Shown: positions 9,256-17,057 of the stretch, piece after piece | How positions within the stretch are numbered: position 1 is the stretch's first letter | Layout: each line of letters starts with the position of its first letter | Source of the DNA: Halobacteriovorax marinus | Lineage (GTDB): Bacteria > Bdellovibrionota > Bacteriovoracia > Bacteriovoracales > Bacteriovoracaceae | NCBI GenBank assembly: GCA_002163155.1 | Contig: MAAO01000002.1 | Coordinates: 310,001 to 374,000, forward strand | Length of the DNA: 64,000 nt | Direction of reading: 5' to 3' | Position numbers and translations under genes: made by a program | Notes under the pieces: model-generated | Told to the model about the DNA's origin: nothing | Database searches by the model: none | What the model saw: the letters and a program-made list of their open reading frames with translations, nothing else

Positions 9256-9675
9256 TTACTTCTTGTGCTGACAATCGGGACAGGTGGCAAAGAACTCTAG
9301 TTTGTGTTCAACATCTTTGTATCCCATAAGTTCAATTTTCTCATCAATCTCTTTAACAAAACAGTGGTCAAGAACAATGACCTTCTTACAAACTTTACAA
9401 ATAATGTGATGATGGTGATGACCGGGATGATTAAATTCATAACGTGCAAAATCTTCATCAAAACGGATAGAATTTAAAATTCCATTTTCTTTAAATTGTT
9501 TTAATGTTCTAAAGAGAGTCGCTCGATCACAAATACCCTCAGGAAGACGTTCAAAAATCTCATCGGCAGAGTAAGGTCCATGGTCTCTAGTTAGGAGTTT
9601 TAAGATAGCCGCTCTTGGTTTAGTAAAACTTAAACCTGCTTCTTTTATTAAAATTTTGATATCACTTTCTTTCAT
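9256..9675 (-). CDS. Fur-family metalloregulator, probably Zur
   Basis: 139-residue DNA-binding repressor: winged helix (about 15-85, with SADEIFERL and DRATLFRTLKQF) and a dimerisation domain with a five-His run (NHPGHHHHHIICKVC) and two CxxC pairs (CKVC, CPDC), i.e. the structural zinc site of Fur/Zur proteins. Neighbours are a MerC-like transporter and a COG0523 GTPase, a combination typical of zinc-responsive regulons, so Zur is more likely than Fur. No Shine-Dalgarno: an extended -10 box lies six bases before the ATG, suggesting a leaderless transcript. Confidence 0.88.
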   Translation of the reverse strand: MKESDIKILIKEAGLSFTKPRAAILKLLTRDHGPYSADEIFERLPEGICDRATLFRTLKQFKENGILNSIRFDEDFARYEFNHPGHHHHHIICKVCKKVIVLDHCFVKEIDEKIELMGYKDVEHKLEFFATCPDCQHKK

Positions 9676-9681
9676 AATTTG

Positions 9682-9690
9682 ATCTTAACA
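9682..9690 (-). promoter_or_regulatory. Extended -10 (TGtTAAGAT) of the Fur-family gene
   Basis: On the minus strand TGT precedes TAAGAT, which ends exactly six bases before the ATG at 9675. The predicted transcript start coincides with the start codon. No Shine-Dalgarno is present. Confidence 0.45.
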
Positions 9691-9758
9691 TAGAGAATGA
9701 GTCTAGCCACCTGTTGAATTTAGGGTAGAATTAAGGAAAGAGAGAAGGTGGTATTGCA

Positions 9759-11108
9759 ATGCGTGAAAAGATCCCAGTAACATTAGTCGTGGGCTTTCTA
9801 GGTTCAGGTAAGACAACATTTATTAATAATATTCTCCATGGTGATCATGGTAAGAAAATTGCTGTTATTGAGAATGAGTTTGGAGATGTTGGAATTGATG
9901 ATGAGCTTCTTAAAGGTGGAGAAGATCTCATTGTAGAAATGAACAATGGTTGTATCTGTTGTTCAATGAAGGGAGACTTGGTTGAGTCTCTTTCTAAACT
10001 TCTAGATAATTCTAAAGACTTTGACCAAATTGTTATTGAGGCCACAGGTATGGCCAACCCTGGTCCCATCATAGAAACTTTCTTTTCTTCTCCTGTGTTA
10101 AGTGAGAGTTTTATTCTTGATTCAGTTATAGGTCTAATCGACTGCGCTCATTATGAATTGAATTTAAAAAACTTTGATCAAGATGAAGAAGTGGCCTTTC
10201 ATGATCAAATTGCTTTTAGTGAATCGCTCCTCTTAAATAAAGTTGACCTTGTTTCTGAAATTGAACTTAAGAAAATTAGAGAAAAGTTACGAGAAAATAA
10301 CCCTCATGTGAAAGTCTTTGAAACAACTAAAGCGCAAGTAGACCTTTCACTAGTTATGGGAAGAAGTTCATTTGATCTCTCTCTTGTTGAAGATTCAATG
10401 CCGAAACCAAGTGGTGTTGAATACCCTTTTGCATGGGGAGGAGTTATATCCCTTCAAGAGGGGACGCATAGACTTAGTTTTAATCATACTCACCACAACG
10501 AGCAACTTGTTTTCTTTAAAGTCGATGAAGATGATATTAATAAGCAGGCCATAAGTTATGCTACATCTTTTTTCTATTCTCCTAAGAGAAGGTCAAAAGC
10601 TAAGGCCGTATTATCTACTGAAGAACATATCTTATTAGACTTTCAAGACCAACATTTTACCCAATATTCTATCGAGGTAGAACATGTTGGAAAATATGCT
10701 TTCTTCTTAAGCGATTCTCCAAAACACTTACAAATGAATATAGAGGATAAGAGCGACTCTGCTATTGAGATTCCCAAAGGAGTAGAGTTTAAAAAAATGA
10801 CCCACTCCCATGGTGATAAAATTAATTCTGTCTCCTTTGAGTTTGAGGGCGCCTTAAATCCTCATTCTTTTGAAATGTTTTTAAACGTTTTATACACTCA
10901 GTACTCCAATAACATTTACAGATCTAAGGGTGTGCTTCACTTTGAAGGCAATGATCAGCGAGTTGTTTTTCAAGGGGTTTACTCTTCTGTTCAATTTGAT
11001 CATGGAAGAGAATGGGGAAGTGATAAACGAGTGAATAAGATTGTTTTCATTGGTAAAGGATTAGTTGGCGCTTCATTAGAAGCGGGCATCAAGAATTGTA
11101 GAGTTTAA
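9759..11108 (+). CDS. COG0523/CobW-type GTPase (zinc metallochaperone family)
   Basis: 449 residues. N-terminal G3E GTPase: Walker A GFLGSGKTT at 12-20, the metal-binding CxCC motif (Cys65, Cys67, Cys68 in GCICCSMKGDL), GEDLIVE and LLNKVDLV. The C-terminal CobW_C domain follows (from about 345), with NNIYRSKGVLHFEG and VYSSVQFDHGREW. His-containing stretches (FNHTHHNE, MTHSHGD) may bind metal. Members deliver zinc or other metals to client enzymes. It is divergent from the Fur/Zur-like gene across 83 bases, which should hold the operator, though I could not pick out a clear palindrome there. Confidence 0.92.
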   Translation: MREKIPVTLVVGFLGSGKTTFINNILHGDHGKKIAVIENEFGDVGIDDELLKGGEDLIVEMNNGCICCSMKGDLVESLSKLLDNSKDFDQIVIEATGMANPGPIIETFFSSPVLSESFILDSVIGLIDCAHYELNLKNFDQDEEVAFHDQIAFSESLLLNKVDLVSEIELKKIREKLRENNPHVKVFETTKAQVDLSLVMGRSSFDLSLVEDSMPKPSGVEYPFAWGGVISLQEGTHRLSFNHTHHNEQLVFFKVDEDDINKQAISYATSFFYSPKRRSKAKAVLSTEEHILLDFQDQHFTQYSIEVEHVGKYAFFLSDSPKHLQMNIEDKSDSAIEIPKGVEFKKMTHSHGDKINSVSFEFEGALNPHSFEMFLNVLYTQYSNNIYRSKGVLHFEGNDQRVVFQGVYSSVQFDHGREWGSDKRVNKIVFIGKGLVGASLEAGIKNCRV

Positions 11109-11119
11109 AATAGTCTAAA

Positions 11120-11683
11120 TTAAGAATTGTTTTTAAAACTATTAGTGATATTTCGAATTTCAATTCGTTGTTTGTCTTTTAATTCATTTATTCGATCTTC
11201 ATAGCCCTCGTGAACACTAGCGATTTCCTTGCTATTTCTCTTTGAAAGTTTCTCTAGTCGGCGATCATAGTTTCTCTTTATATTTTCAATATCTCGGTCT
11301 TTTCCATCAATAATTTTCTTATACATGTAAGAAGCTCTTTTCAATTCTTGTTGAAACTTATCTTTGGTCTCTAATCTCTCTTTAATAAAATCTCGATTGA
11401 GGGTCTTTATATCTTTGTCATTTCTTTCATTTATTTGTGAGATTTTTTCCTTAACATCAACTTTTGCACTATCGATTTGGACTTCATAAGACTTCGTAGT
11501 AGAGGACTTATCACTTTTAAAGCTTTCATTTAAATTATCAATTCTTTCGCTGTAGGATTCATCTTTAGAGTTGAGTTGGCTATCGTAACTAGATCTCAAC
11601 TGATCGAGTTGCTTTCTTCTTCTGGCCTCAAGCTTTTGTAATTCTTGGGAATGTTTAAAACCTTCGTCTACGGATACCGCCAT
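11120..11683 (-). CDS. Highly charged coiled-coil protein, unknown function
   Basis: 187 residues, almost wholly predicted alpha-helical coiled coil with repeated Lys/Glu/Asp/Arg heptads (for example ARRRKQLDQLRSSYD, NIKRNYDRRLEKLSKR). No signal peptide, membrane segment or enzymatic motif. A strong GGAGG site precedes the ATG. It ends 11 bases from the convergent COG0523 gene. A structural or scaffolding role is possible but nothing in the sequence names one. Confidence 0.75.
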   Translation of the reverse strand: MAVSVDEGFKHSQELQKLEARRRKQLDQLRSSYDSQLNSKDESYSERIDNLNESFKSDKSSTTKSYEVQIDSAKVDVKEKISQINERNDKDIKTLNRDFIKERLETKDKFQQELKRASYMYKKIIDGKDRDIENIKRNYDRRLEKLSKRNSKEIASVHEGYEDRINELKDKQRIEIRNITNSFKNNS

Positions 11684-11767
11684 GGCTTCCTCCTAGAACA
11701 ATTATAACCTTTGCTGCTACGAGTTGTGAGCCTGCAGATATGTCCCAATAAGGAATGTTTAACCGCT

Positions 11768-12511
11768 TTAGTTGATTATTAGAAGATATCGGTGAGTTTG
11801 CTGAGTGCTGTGAAGTGAGATATTCTTATCGGCCTCTTTCTTCTTTATATTCCATAACTTAAAGTGATTTTCATCGACAAATTCATCATTCATTTCATCT
11901 AGAAGTTCTCTGGATTTCTGCCAGAATTGCAAATCATCCTCTGAAAACTCTGTTATTTCATAATTTAATCTCAATTTTGCCAGTGCCTTGGGAATAGGAG
12001 AGTTATTAAAAGAGTTATTTACTAAGGTAAAGAAGAGGATGATTTTCTTATTCTCTCCCAAATGATTTTTTAAGTTTTTAAGAAACTTTCGATAGTTTCG
12101 AATCATATAAAAGGAATCAATTGAAATAATGAGATCATAGGTTTCATTTCTTTTAAAAGACTCTATGTCATCTTTAGAGAAGGTCACTCCAGCTTCATCA
12201 CTTGGGCAAAGAGCAAAATCAATTCCGTGTGCCTTAAAATTAAACTCTCTTGCTAGAGAGCTAGTGAGTTTGCCATTGCCTGAACCGATATCAAGTAAGA
12301 GTTCGGGGCTTTGTTCTTTAATAATTTCTTTAAGTTTTAAATACTGTTTCTTACTTAAAGTGTTTAAGCAGCGATAGTCTGTACCATGTAATTCTTGGCA
12401 ATACTTTTTGTAGGCCTTTGAATTTTCCATATCTTGATACGTTTTTTTAAAGGCGCTAGGAGCATTTTTTTTAAAATAGGAATAATTAAAAAATTTAGAT
12501 ATAAAATTCAT
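11768..12511 (-). CDS. SAM-dependent methyltransferase
   Basis: 247 residues with a class I Rossmann methyltransferase core: motif I LLLDIGSGNGKLTSSLA, motif II-like KAHGIDFA, and YDLIISIDSFYMI before a KKIILFFTLV strand. The N-terminal 70 residues are lysine/tyrosine-rich and family-specific. Substrate unknown. Its ATG overlaps the truA stop as ATGA, so the two are translationally coupled; this hints at an RNA-related or housekeeping substrate but does not prove it. Confidence 0.8.
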   Translation of the reverse strand: MNFISKFFNYSYFKKNAPSAFKKTYQDMENSKAYKKYCQELHGTDYRCLNTLSKKQYLKLKEIIKEQSPELLLDIGSGNGKLTSSLAREFNFKAHGIDFALCPSDEAGVTFSKDDIESFKRNETYDLIISIDSFYMIRNYRKFLKNLKNHLGENKKIILFFTLVNNSFNNSPIPKALAKLRLNYEITEFSEDDLQFWQKSRELLDEMNDEFVDENHFKLWNIKKKEADKNISLHSTQQTHRYLLIIN

Positions 12512-13305
12512 TCTTGTACTTTATGGCCTTTGAAGGGATCTCTTATAAAATCAATGTGGTTTAAATAGAGTCCAGCTCCTGGCGTAATAAAACCTGTTTT
12601 ATGGAAAACACTAGAATCATAGGACACTTCAATGTCTTCAATTTCAACTTTTCCGTGACCTATATTAAATAGAGTACCCATTATAATTCGCACCATTTGT
12701 TTTAAGAAGCCACTTCCTTCTATAACGAGAGCATAACAGTCTTCACGGTCTTCACCTTTTATATAATCTTGTGATTCAACGATTTCACATTTGAAGATCT
12801 CTCTTACTTTTTCTGCATTCTTAGAGGGCTTGTAGCTAAAATTAGTAAAATCATGAACACCTATAAAAGACTTGGTCGCTTCTTTCATTTTTTCAATATT
12901 TAACTTTTCTGGAATATTTGTAAAATAGTTTGATTCTATATCTTCAGGAAGATTTTTAAAAAGGTAGATATACTGCTTAGATTTTGCAAAATAAATCACT
13001 TTAAAGTGACTATAGGTTCTTTCACAGCGCTCTATATGAATTTCATCTGGTAAGAGTTGGTTTAATTTCTCTTTCAATTGTTGTGGAGTAAATTCACAGG
13101 GGATTTGAACAAAGCAGACATTCGCAAGAGAGTGTACTCCTGTATCTGTTCTACTGGAGCCCATTGTTCGAATAGAGTCAGAGCCAACTAAATCTTTTAG
13201 AGTTGTCTCTAGAGTTCCTTGAATCGTTTTGAAGTCTTTTTGCTTTTGCCAGCCAAAGTAGTTTTGACCTTTGTAGTGAACTTCTAAATTATAGAATCTT
13301 TTCAT
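12508..13305 (-). CDS. truA: tRNA pseudouridine synthase A
   Basis: Converts uridines 38-40 of the tRNA anticodon arm to pseudouridine. The catalytic aspartate is Asp54 in SSRTDTGVHS; family strings QKQKDFKTIQG, GVHDFTNFSY and GSGFLKQMVRIIMGTL are present. 265 residues is normal for TruA. It lies 16 bases after a small unknown gene and overlaps the following methyltransferase by four bases, so the three form one operon. Confidence 0.95.
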   Translation of the reverse strand: MKRFYNLEVHYKGQNYFGWQKQKDFKTIQGTLETTLKDLVGSDSIRTMGSSRTDTGVHSLANVCFVQIPCEFTPQQLKEKLNQLLPDEIHIERCERTYSHFKVIYFAKSKQYIYLFKNLPEDIESNYFTNIPEKLNIEKMKEATKSFIGVHDFTNFSYKPSKNAEKVREIFKCEIVESQDYIKGEDREDCYALVIEGSGFLKQMVRIIMGTLFNIGHGKVEIEDIEVSYDSSVFHKTGFITPGAGLYLNHIDFIRDPFKGHKVQE

Positions 13306-13321
13306 GAGGTTAAATAGGGGA

Positions 13322-13693
13322 CTAAACTAGTCCCAGATCTTTACCTTTTTTAAGAAGTGCATCTCTGTCTTCAGGGTTCATTCCTAAAATCATCTCTTGG
13401 ATAGATTCAAGTTGTTCTGGAGACATATTTGCCATGGCGTCTTGCGCTTGGGCGATAATATCTTGCTCGCTAGGTTGTGCCTGTACTGGAAAAAAGATGA
13501 CTTTATCTACGGCCAGTTCACTATCATGACCTTCTTCTTTTAAGAGTTCCAAGACTTTATTAAAGCTTAGGCCTTTGTTGTCAGCGACTTCGTACATCTT
13601 CTCAAGAGGAAATGAAATTCTCTTTTCTGGATATCCGTGGTTAGCTAAATTCTTAAGCACTTGCTCTTTGAAATCAATTAGTATTTGTGACAT
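13322..13693 (-). CDS. Small acidic protein of unknown function
   Basis: 123 residues, soluble, with an N-terminal helical part and a C-terminal segment (about 75-123) rich in Gln/Met/Glu (QAQDAMANMSPEQLESIQEMI), the kind of low-complexity helix seen in adaptor proteins. First gene of the truA operon. The AAGGGG Shine-Dalgarno lies five bases before the ATG but is part of a hairpin (see 13696-13735). Not recognised as any characterised family. Confidence 0.7.
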   Translation of the reverse strand: MSQILIDFKEQVLKNLANHGYPEKRISFPLEKMYEVADNKGLSFNKVLELLKEEGHDSELAVDKVIFFPVQAQPSEQDIIAQAQDAMANMSPEQLESIQEMILGMNPEDRDALLKKGKDLGLV

Positions 13694-13695
13694 AT

Positions 13696-13735
13696 AAACC
13701 CCTTTAATGAATATTATCCATACTTTAGGGGGTTT
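13696..13735 (-). promoter_or_regulatory. Leader hairpin that can hide the ribosome-binding site of the truA operon
   Basis: In the minus-strand mRNA, AAACCCC (from 13735) pairs with GGGGTTT (ending 13696); the second arm contains the AAGGGG Shine-Dalgarno of the gene starting at 13693. The arms are seven bp with an A+T-rich 26-base interior. Pairing would block translation initiation; it could equally act as a terminator for the upstream gene. Confidence 0.45.
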
Positions 13736-13759
13736 GTCACTAATAGAGCTGCCAAGGGA

Positions 13760-14263
13760 TTAATAACCTAGATCTCTGGAGACAAAGTTATCCTTATGCA
13801 GATTTGAAATATGGGCAAAGATTGGTTTCTCTAATTTTATGAAATCCTCCATACTGCACTTTATTGCGTCAATATGGGTTCCTGCGTTGAAATAGATCTC
13901 ACCATCTTCAAGAAGATTGTCTGATACGATGACTTCCATTCCGTAGAGGTGACCAAATATGGGCATAGCACCGGTTTCACAATCCTTAAACTTTTGATTC
14001 AATTCGTTCTCTGAAAAAAACTTAATGTGTTTTGCTCCAAAGGATTGTTGTAGCAAGTGAATGTCCAGCATATCACTAGCAGGTATAACGGCTAATATAT
14101 CTCTACCATCCATATGCACCGCTATGGTCTTGGCAAGTTCATGTTTAAGACAGTGAATTTTATTCGCCACTTCTTCAGCTGTGTAACCAGGAGGGTGAAG
14201 GATATGGCTGTAACTTACATGTTTTGAATCCATATAGGATGAAATTTTCTTAGGAATAGACAT
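13760..14263 (-). CDS. YbaK/EbsC-type aminoacyl-tRNA deacylase
   Basis: 167-residue freestanding editing domain related to YbaK, ProX and the INS domain of ProRS; such proteins hydrolyse mischarged tRNAs (for example Cys- or Ala-tRNA-Pro). Visible: TAEEVANKIHC, KHELAKTIAVHMDGRDILAVIPAS and a GAMPIFGHLYGMEVIVSD segment matching the conserved glycine-rich editing loop. The ATG at 14263 (GGAT nearby) is preferred; an in-frame TTG at 14326 would add 21 residues with no similarity to the family. Which amino acid it removes cannot be told from sequence. Confidence 0.85.
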   Translation of the reverse strand: MSIPKKISSYMDSKHVSYSHILHPPGYTAEEVANKIHCLKHELAKTIAVHMDGRDILAVIPASDMLDIHLLQQSFGAKHIKFFSENELNQKFKDCETGAMPIFGHLYGMEVIVSDNLLEDGEIYFNAGTHIDAIKCSMEDFIKLEKPIFAHISNLHKDNFVSRDLGY

Positions 14264-14371
14264 AGGCGATCCATTTGTTAGAGGAACACATTGATAGTTA
14301 AATTCTATGGATAAAGTGTGAAGCAATCATAAAATGAAACTTTATAAATCTTGATGCAGTGAGCTGGTTTG

Positions 14372-14391
14372 TTGTAAGAATTTTCTTACAA
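14372..14391. promoter_or_regulatory. 20-bp perfect palindrome, operator-like
   Basis: TTGTAAGAA-TT-TTCTTACAA. It lies 109 bases upstream of the YbaK-type start on the minus strand and 455 bases before the kinase start. No T tract follows on either strand, so a protein-binding site is more likely than a terminator. Confidence 0.5.
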
Positions 14392-14555
14392 AATTAATTA
14401 GTTACCCAGTATAAATACTATGTATTTTATAAGCATAAGAAATCTTGATAATTCTAGTCTTGTGCAGGTGGCTGTTTATTGTTAAAACTATTAATGTAAA
14501 ATTATTTTATTTAAAAATGTGAAGATAATTTATGTTTGGGGAGAAATCCCTATGG

Positions 14556-14597
14556 CCCCAGCTTGCTAATTTAGCAGCGCATTTCAGTGAGCTGGGG
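14556..14597. ncRNA. Possible structured RNA element
   Basis: Outer arms CCCCAGCT (14556-14563) and AGCTGGGG (14590-14597) enclose an inner hairpin TGCTAA/TTAGCA (14564-14576). The G+C content is much higher than in the flanks. It matches no riboswitch or housekeeping RNA I recognise; it may be a small RNA or mRNA leader. The strand is uncertain. Confidence 0.35.
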
Positions 14598-14602
14598 TTC
14601 CA

Positions 14603-14670
14603 TTCCTTTAGGTTGTCAATATTTCTCCATTATTCCTTTAGTTTGTCTTTAAAGTTTAGCTTTCCTTTAG
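14603..14670. repeat. Three direct TTCCTTTAG repeats about 30 bp apart
   Basis: Copies at 14603-14611, 14633-14641 and 14662-14670, spaced 30 and 29 bases. The first two extend to TTCCTTTAGkTTGTC. The third sits in a CTTTCC-TTTA-GGAAAG hairpin followed by GAGAGTTTTTG. Spacing near three helical turns would suit co-operative protein binding. Confidence 0.45.
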
Positions 14671-14845
14671 GAAAGAGAGTTTTTGTTAGTCAAAAACGTT
14701 ATTTCCTTATGGCCTTGAGCGGCACTTTCTTGATAAAAATTATTGAGTAAGTTTTTAGCTAAGGATTAGCAAATTATAAAAAACTTATATATTCCAAACA
14801 GATTAAGTCAGGACGTCTTTAATCTCGCAAAATGGAGTTTGCAAA

Positions 14846-16639
14846 ATGGATAAGGAAACTATTAAAAAGAAAGTTTCGCCAACCAGTGTAGCTACTAAGA
14901 TGATTTACTTAGTGGTGTTCCTTAGTGGTGTCATTGCATTTACTTTTTCAGCAGTTCAATTATCAGTAAGTTTTAAGAAAGATAAATCCCTCATTGAAGC
15001 CTCATTGGATAGGATTGAGCAGGAGTACGTGGCCGATCTTGCTCAGGCCTTATTTGAAAATGATCAAAAACAAATTAATTTCTTAGTGGAGAGTATTTCC
15101 AAGAAAAGAAATATTCATTTTATGAGGATTGAACTTTTAGATTCTAGACTCATTACATTTGGAAGTAATAATTTTGAAGAAAAAATCACAAAGGTTTTTC
15201 CCTTAATATTTGAAACTAGAAACAAGAAATCCATGGTTGGGAAAATTATTGTTCAATCTGATCTTTCTAAGTTCTATGATAAATTCAGTAAAAAGATTAT
15301 GTTTGTTATTTTAGTAAACTTACTGAAAATGATAGCTATCGCTGGAACTCTACTTCTCGTCATGAATTTCTATGTGACAAAACCTTTAAAGAATTTAATG
15401 AGGTATTGTCAAAATATTTCAAACCAGAGTTTCACTGAAAAATTTGAATTTAAAGATGAATTCTTAAAAGTTTCTCAAATGATGGGAATAATGTTCGAAG
15501 ATTTAAATGATAACTATCAAGATATAAAGAAAAGCGAAGAGAGGTTTAAAGATATTTCTCAGTTCAAAAATCGAGTAGTTTGGGAAACTGATTTGAATAT
15601 GACAATTACTTATATTTCAGACTTTGTTAGTTCAGACAAAGTGGATACTTACTTACTTGATGCACACCCTTGGAATAAATGTAAAGAAACCCTTTTGCAA
15701 AAGTTCTTAATACTTAAATCTCTCCAAAGTTTTAGAGATTTGGAATTTCACTTTAGTGAGAGTAGTTCAGAGATTATTTGGTCTATTTCTGCAAAACCTT
15801 TCTTTGATGATAAGGCAAGACATATAGGGTACCGCTTTATTAGTGAAGACATTACTCAAAGTAAGCAATTGCAAATGAAGTTAGAAGTTCAAAAAGAACA
15901 AATAAGGCAAAATCAAAAGATGGATGCTCTAGGACAAATTACTGGAGGATTAACTCACGACTTTAATAATCTCTTAATGATTATCCAGGGAAGTCTTAGA
16001 AATATCACTAAATCAATTGAGCGAGGAAGAGATTTTAATAAATATCTCATCACTGCAAATAATGCAGTTGATAGAGGAAGAAAACTTACTAAGAAGCTAC
16101 TAGTCTACAGTCGTAAAGAGGCGTTAACTCCAACCCGCCAAAATGTGAATGATCTTGTTATGGAAATGAGTGATATTTTAGAGAAATGTCTAAATGAAAA
16201 AATTACTTTGAAGGTCGACCTTTGTCAGAACGTGAAAGATATATTCATCGATCCTATGGAACTTGAAAACGCTTGTATTAATATGGCGATAAACTCTAGA
16301 GATGCTATGCCTCATGGGGGGAAAATTACTATAGAAACAAATAGGGTTTCAATTCAGTCAGCTAATGATCTCTTGGACCGAGGAGAGTATGTTCAGTTAA
16401 GTTTTACTGATTCTGGTAGAGGGATTCCTTCACATGTCATTAATAAAGTTTTTGAACCATTTTTTACTACTAAAGATATAGGTCAAGGAACAGGCTTAGG
16501 TCTTAGTCAAATTTATGGATTTGTAAAAGATTCGAAGGGAAAGATTGATATTAAAAGTAGAATAAATGAAGGGACACAAATAAATATGTTCTTCCCTGTG
16601 TTAGCAGAGATAGGCCTTCACAATGTTCCAACAATCTAA
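14846..16639 (+). CDS. Membrane sensor histidine kinase
   Basis: 597 residues. Transmembrane segments near 20-40 and 152-175 bracket a periplasmic sensor of about 110 residues; a HAMP-like linker, a PAS-like region (about 232-345), then HisKA with phosphoacceptor His371 (GGLTHDFNNLL) and a HATPase domain with NACINMAINSRDAMPHGG (N box), DSGRGIP (G1) and GQGTGLGLSQ (G2). The HDFNNLL form belongs to the hybrid-kinase-like group, but no receiver is fused; a solitary receiver gene follows 52 bases downstream and is the likely partner. GGAG lies eight bases before the ATG. The signal is unknown. Confidence 0.93.
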   Translation: MDKETIKKKVSPTSVATKMIYLVVFLSGVIAFTFSAVQLSVSFKKDKSLIEASLDRIEQEYVADLAQALFENDQKQINFLVESISKKRNIHFMRIELLDSRLITFGSNNFEEKITKVFPLIFETRNKKSMVGKIIVQSDLSKFYDKFSKKIMFVILVNLLKMIAIAGTLLLVMNFYVTKPLKNLMRYCQNISNQSFTEKFEFKDEFLKVSQMMGIMFEDLNDNYQDIKKSEERFKDISQFKNRVVWETDLNMTITYISDFVSSDKVDTYLLDAHPWNKCKETLLQKFLILKSLQSFRDLEFHFSESSSEIIWSISAKPFFDDKARHIGYRFISEDITQSKQLQMKLEVQKEQIRQNQKMDALGQITGGLTHDFNNLLMIIQGSLRNITKSIERGRDFNKYLITANNAVDRGRKLTKKLLVYSRKEALTPTRQNVNDLVMEMSDILEKCLNEKITLKVDLCQNVKDIFIDPMELENACINMAINSRDAMPHGGKITIETNRVSIQSANDLLDRGEYVQLSFTDSGRGIPSHVINKVFEPFFTTKDIGQGTGLGLSQIYGFVKDSKGKIDIKSRINEGTQINMFFPVLAEIGLHNVPTI

Positions 16640-16676
16640 ATTAAGCTTAAATTATTACGTGTATGACTTACTTTTA

Positions 16677-16685
16677 TGACATTAT
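16677..16685 (+). promoter_or_regulatory. Extended -10 (TGaCATTAT) before the solitary receiver gene
   Basis: TGA plus CATTAT ends six bases before the ATG at 16692, and no Shine-Dalgarno is visible. It would give the receiver its own leaderless transcript in addition to any read-through from the kinase gene. Confidence 0.35.
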
Positions 16686-16691
16686 TAGAAA

Positions 16692-17057
16692 ATGATAAAT
16701 GTAATTCTGGTAGATGATGAAACTGACCTTTTTCCTTTGTTTAACATTAAATTCAAAAGAGAAATTAGAAATAATGATATAAAATTCAACTTCTTCACTT
16801 CTGCAAAAGACGTTTTGGAGTTCATTGAATCTTCCGATAAAGGAGAATTCAATTTTATTTTAAGTGATATCAACATGCCTGATATGGACGGATTAGAATT
16901 ATTAGAAGTTATCAAGAAAAACAATGACACACAAAAAGTTTATATTATTTCGAGTTACAAGAGCGAAGATTATAATATCAAAGCGAAGAAATTAGGTGCT
17001 GATGGTTTTTTGCAAAAGCCCATCGATTTTAAATATCTCAAAGAAATTCTTCTCTAA
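16692..17057 (+). CDS. Single-domain response regulator (receiver only)
   Basis: 121 residues, a CheY-like receiver with no output domain. Acidic pocket Asp8-Asp9, phosphoacceptor Asp59 (LSDINMPDMDG), switch Ser97-Ser98 region (YIISSY) and conserved Lys109 (LQKPID). It follows the sensor kinase gene, so phosphotransfer from that kinase is the simplest reading. Its stop overlaps the stop of the convergent DUF2254-type gene by four bases. Confidence 0.9.
   Translation: MINVILVDDETDLFPLFNIKFKREIRNNDIKFNFFTSAKDVLEFIESSDKGEFNFILSDINMPDMDGLELLEVIKKNNDTQKVYIISSYKSEDYNIKAKKLGADGFLQKPIDFKYLKEILL

Larger units (their letters stand above)
14264..14845. other. 582-bp gap with palindromes and repeats, no convincing gene
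   Basis: Lies between divergent genes (YbaK-type deacylase and sensor kinase). It holds a 20-bp perfect palindrome (14372-14391), a nested hairpin structure (14556-14597), three spaced TTCCTTTAG repeats (14603-14670) and, right before the kinase start, a duplicated GCAAAATGGA. A 72-codon open frame at 14532-14750 has no Shine-Dalgarno and no protein-like composition. The content suggests regulation or a structured RNA. Confidence 0.6.

Noticed and set aside
14590-14606. GGGGTTCCATTCC resembling a tRNA T-arm
   Set aside because: No matching stem on the 3' side, no acceptor or anticodon arm around it.
14532-14750. 72-codon open frame in the gap before the sensor kinase
   Set aside because: No Shine-Dalgarno, odd Phe/Ser/Leu-rich composition and overlap with hairpins and direct repeats; better explained as structured or regulatory DNA.
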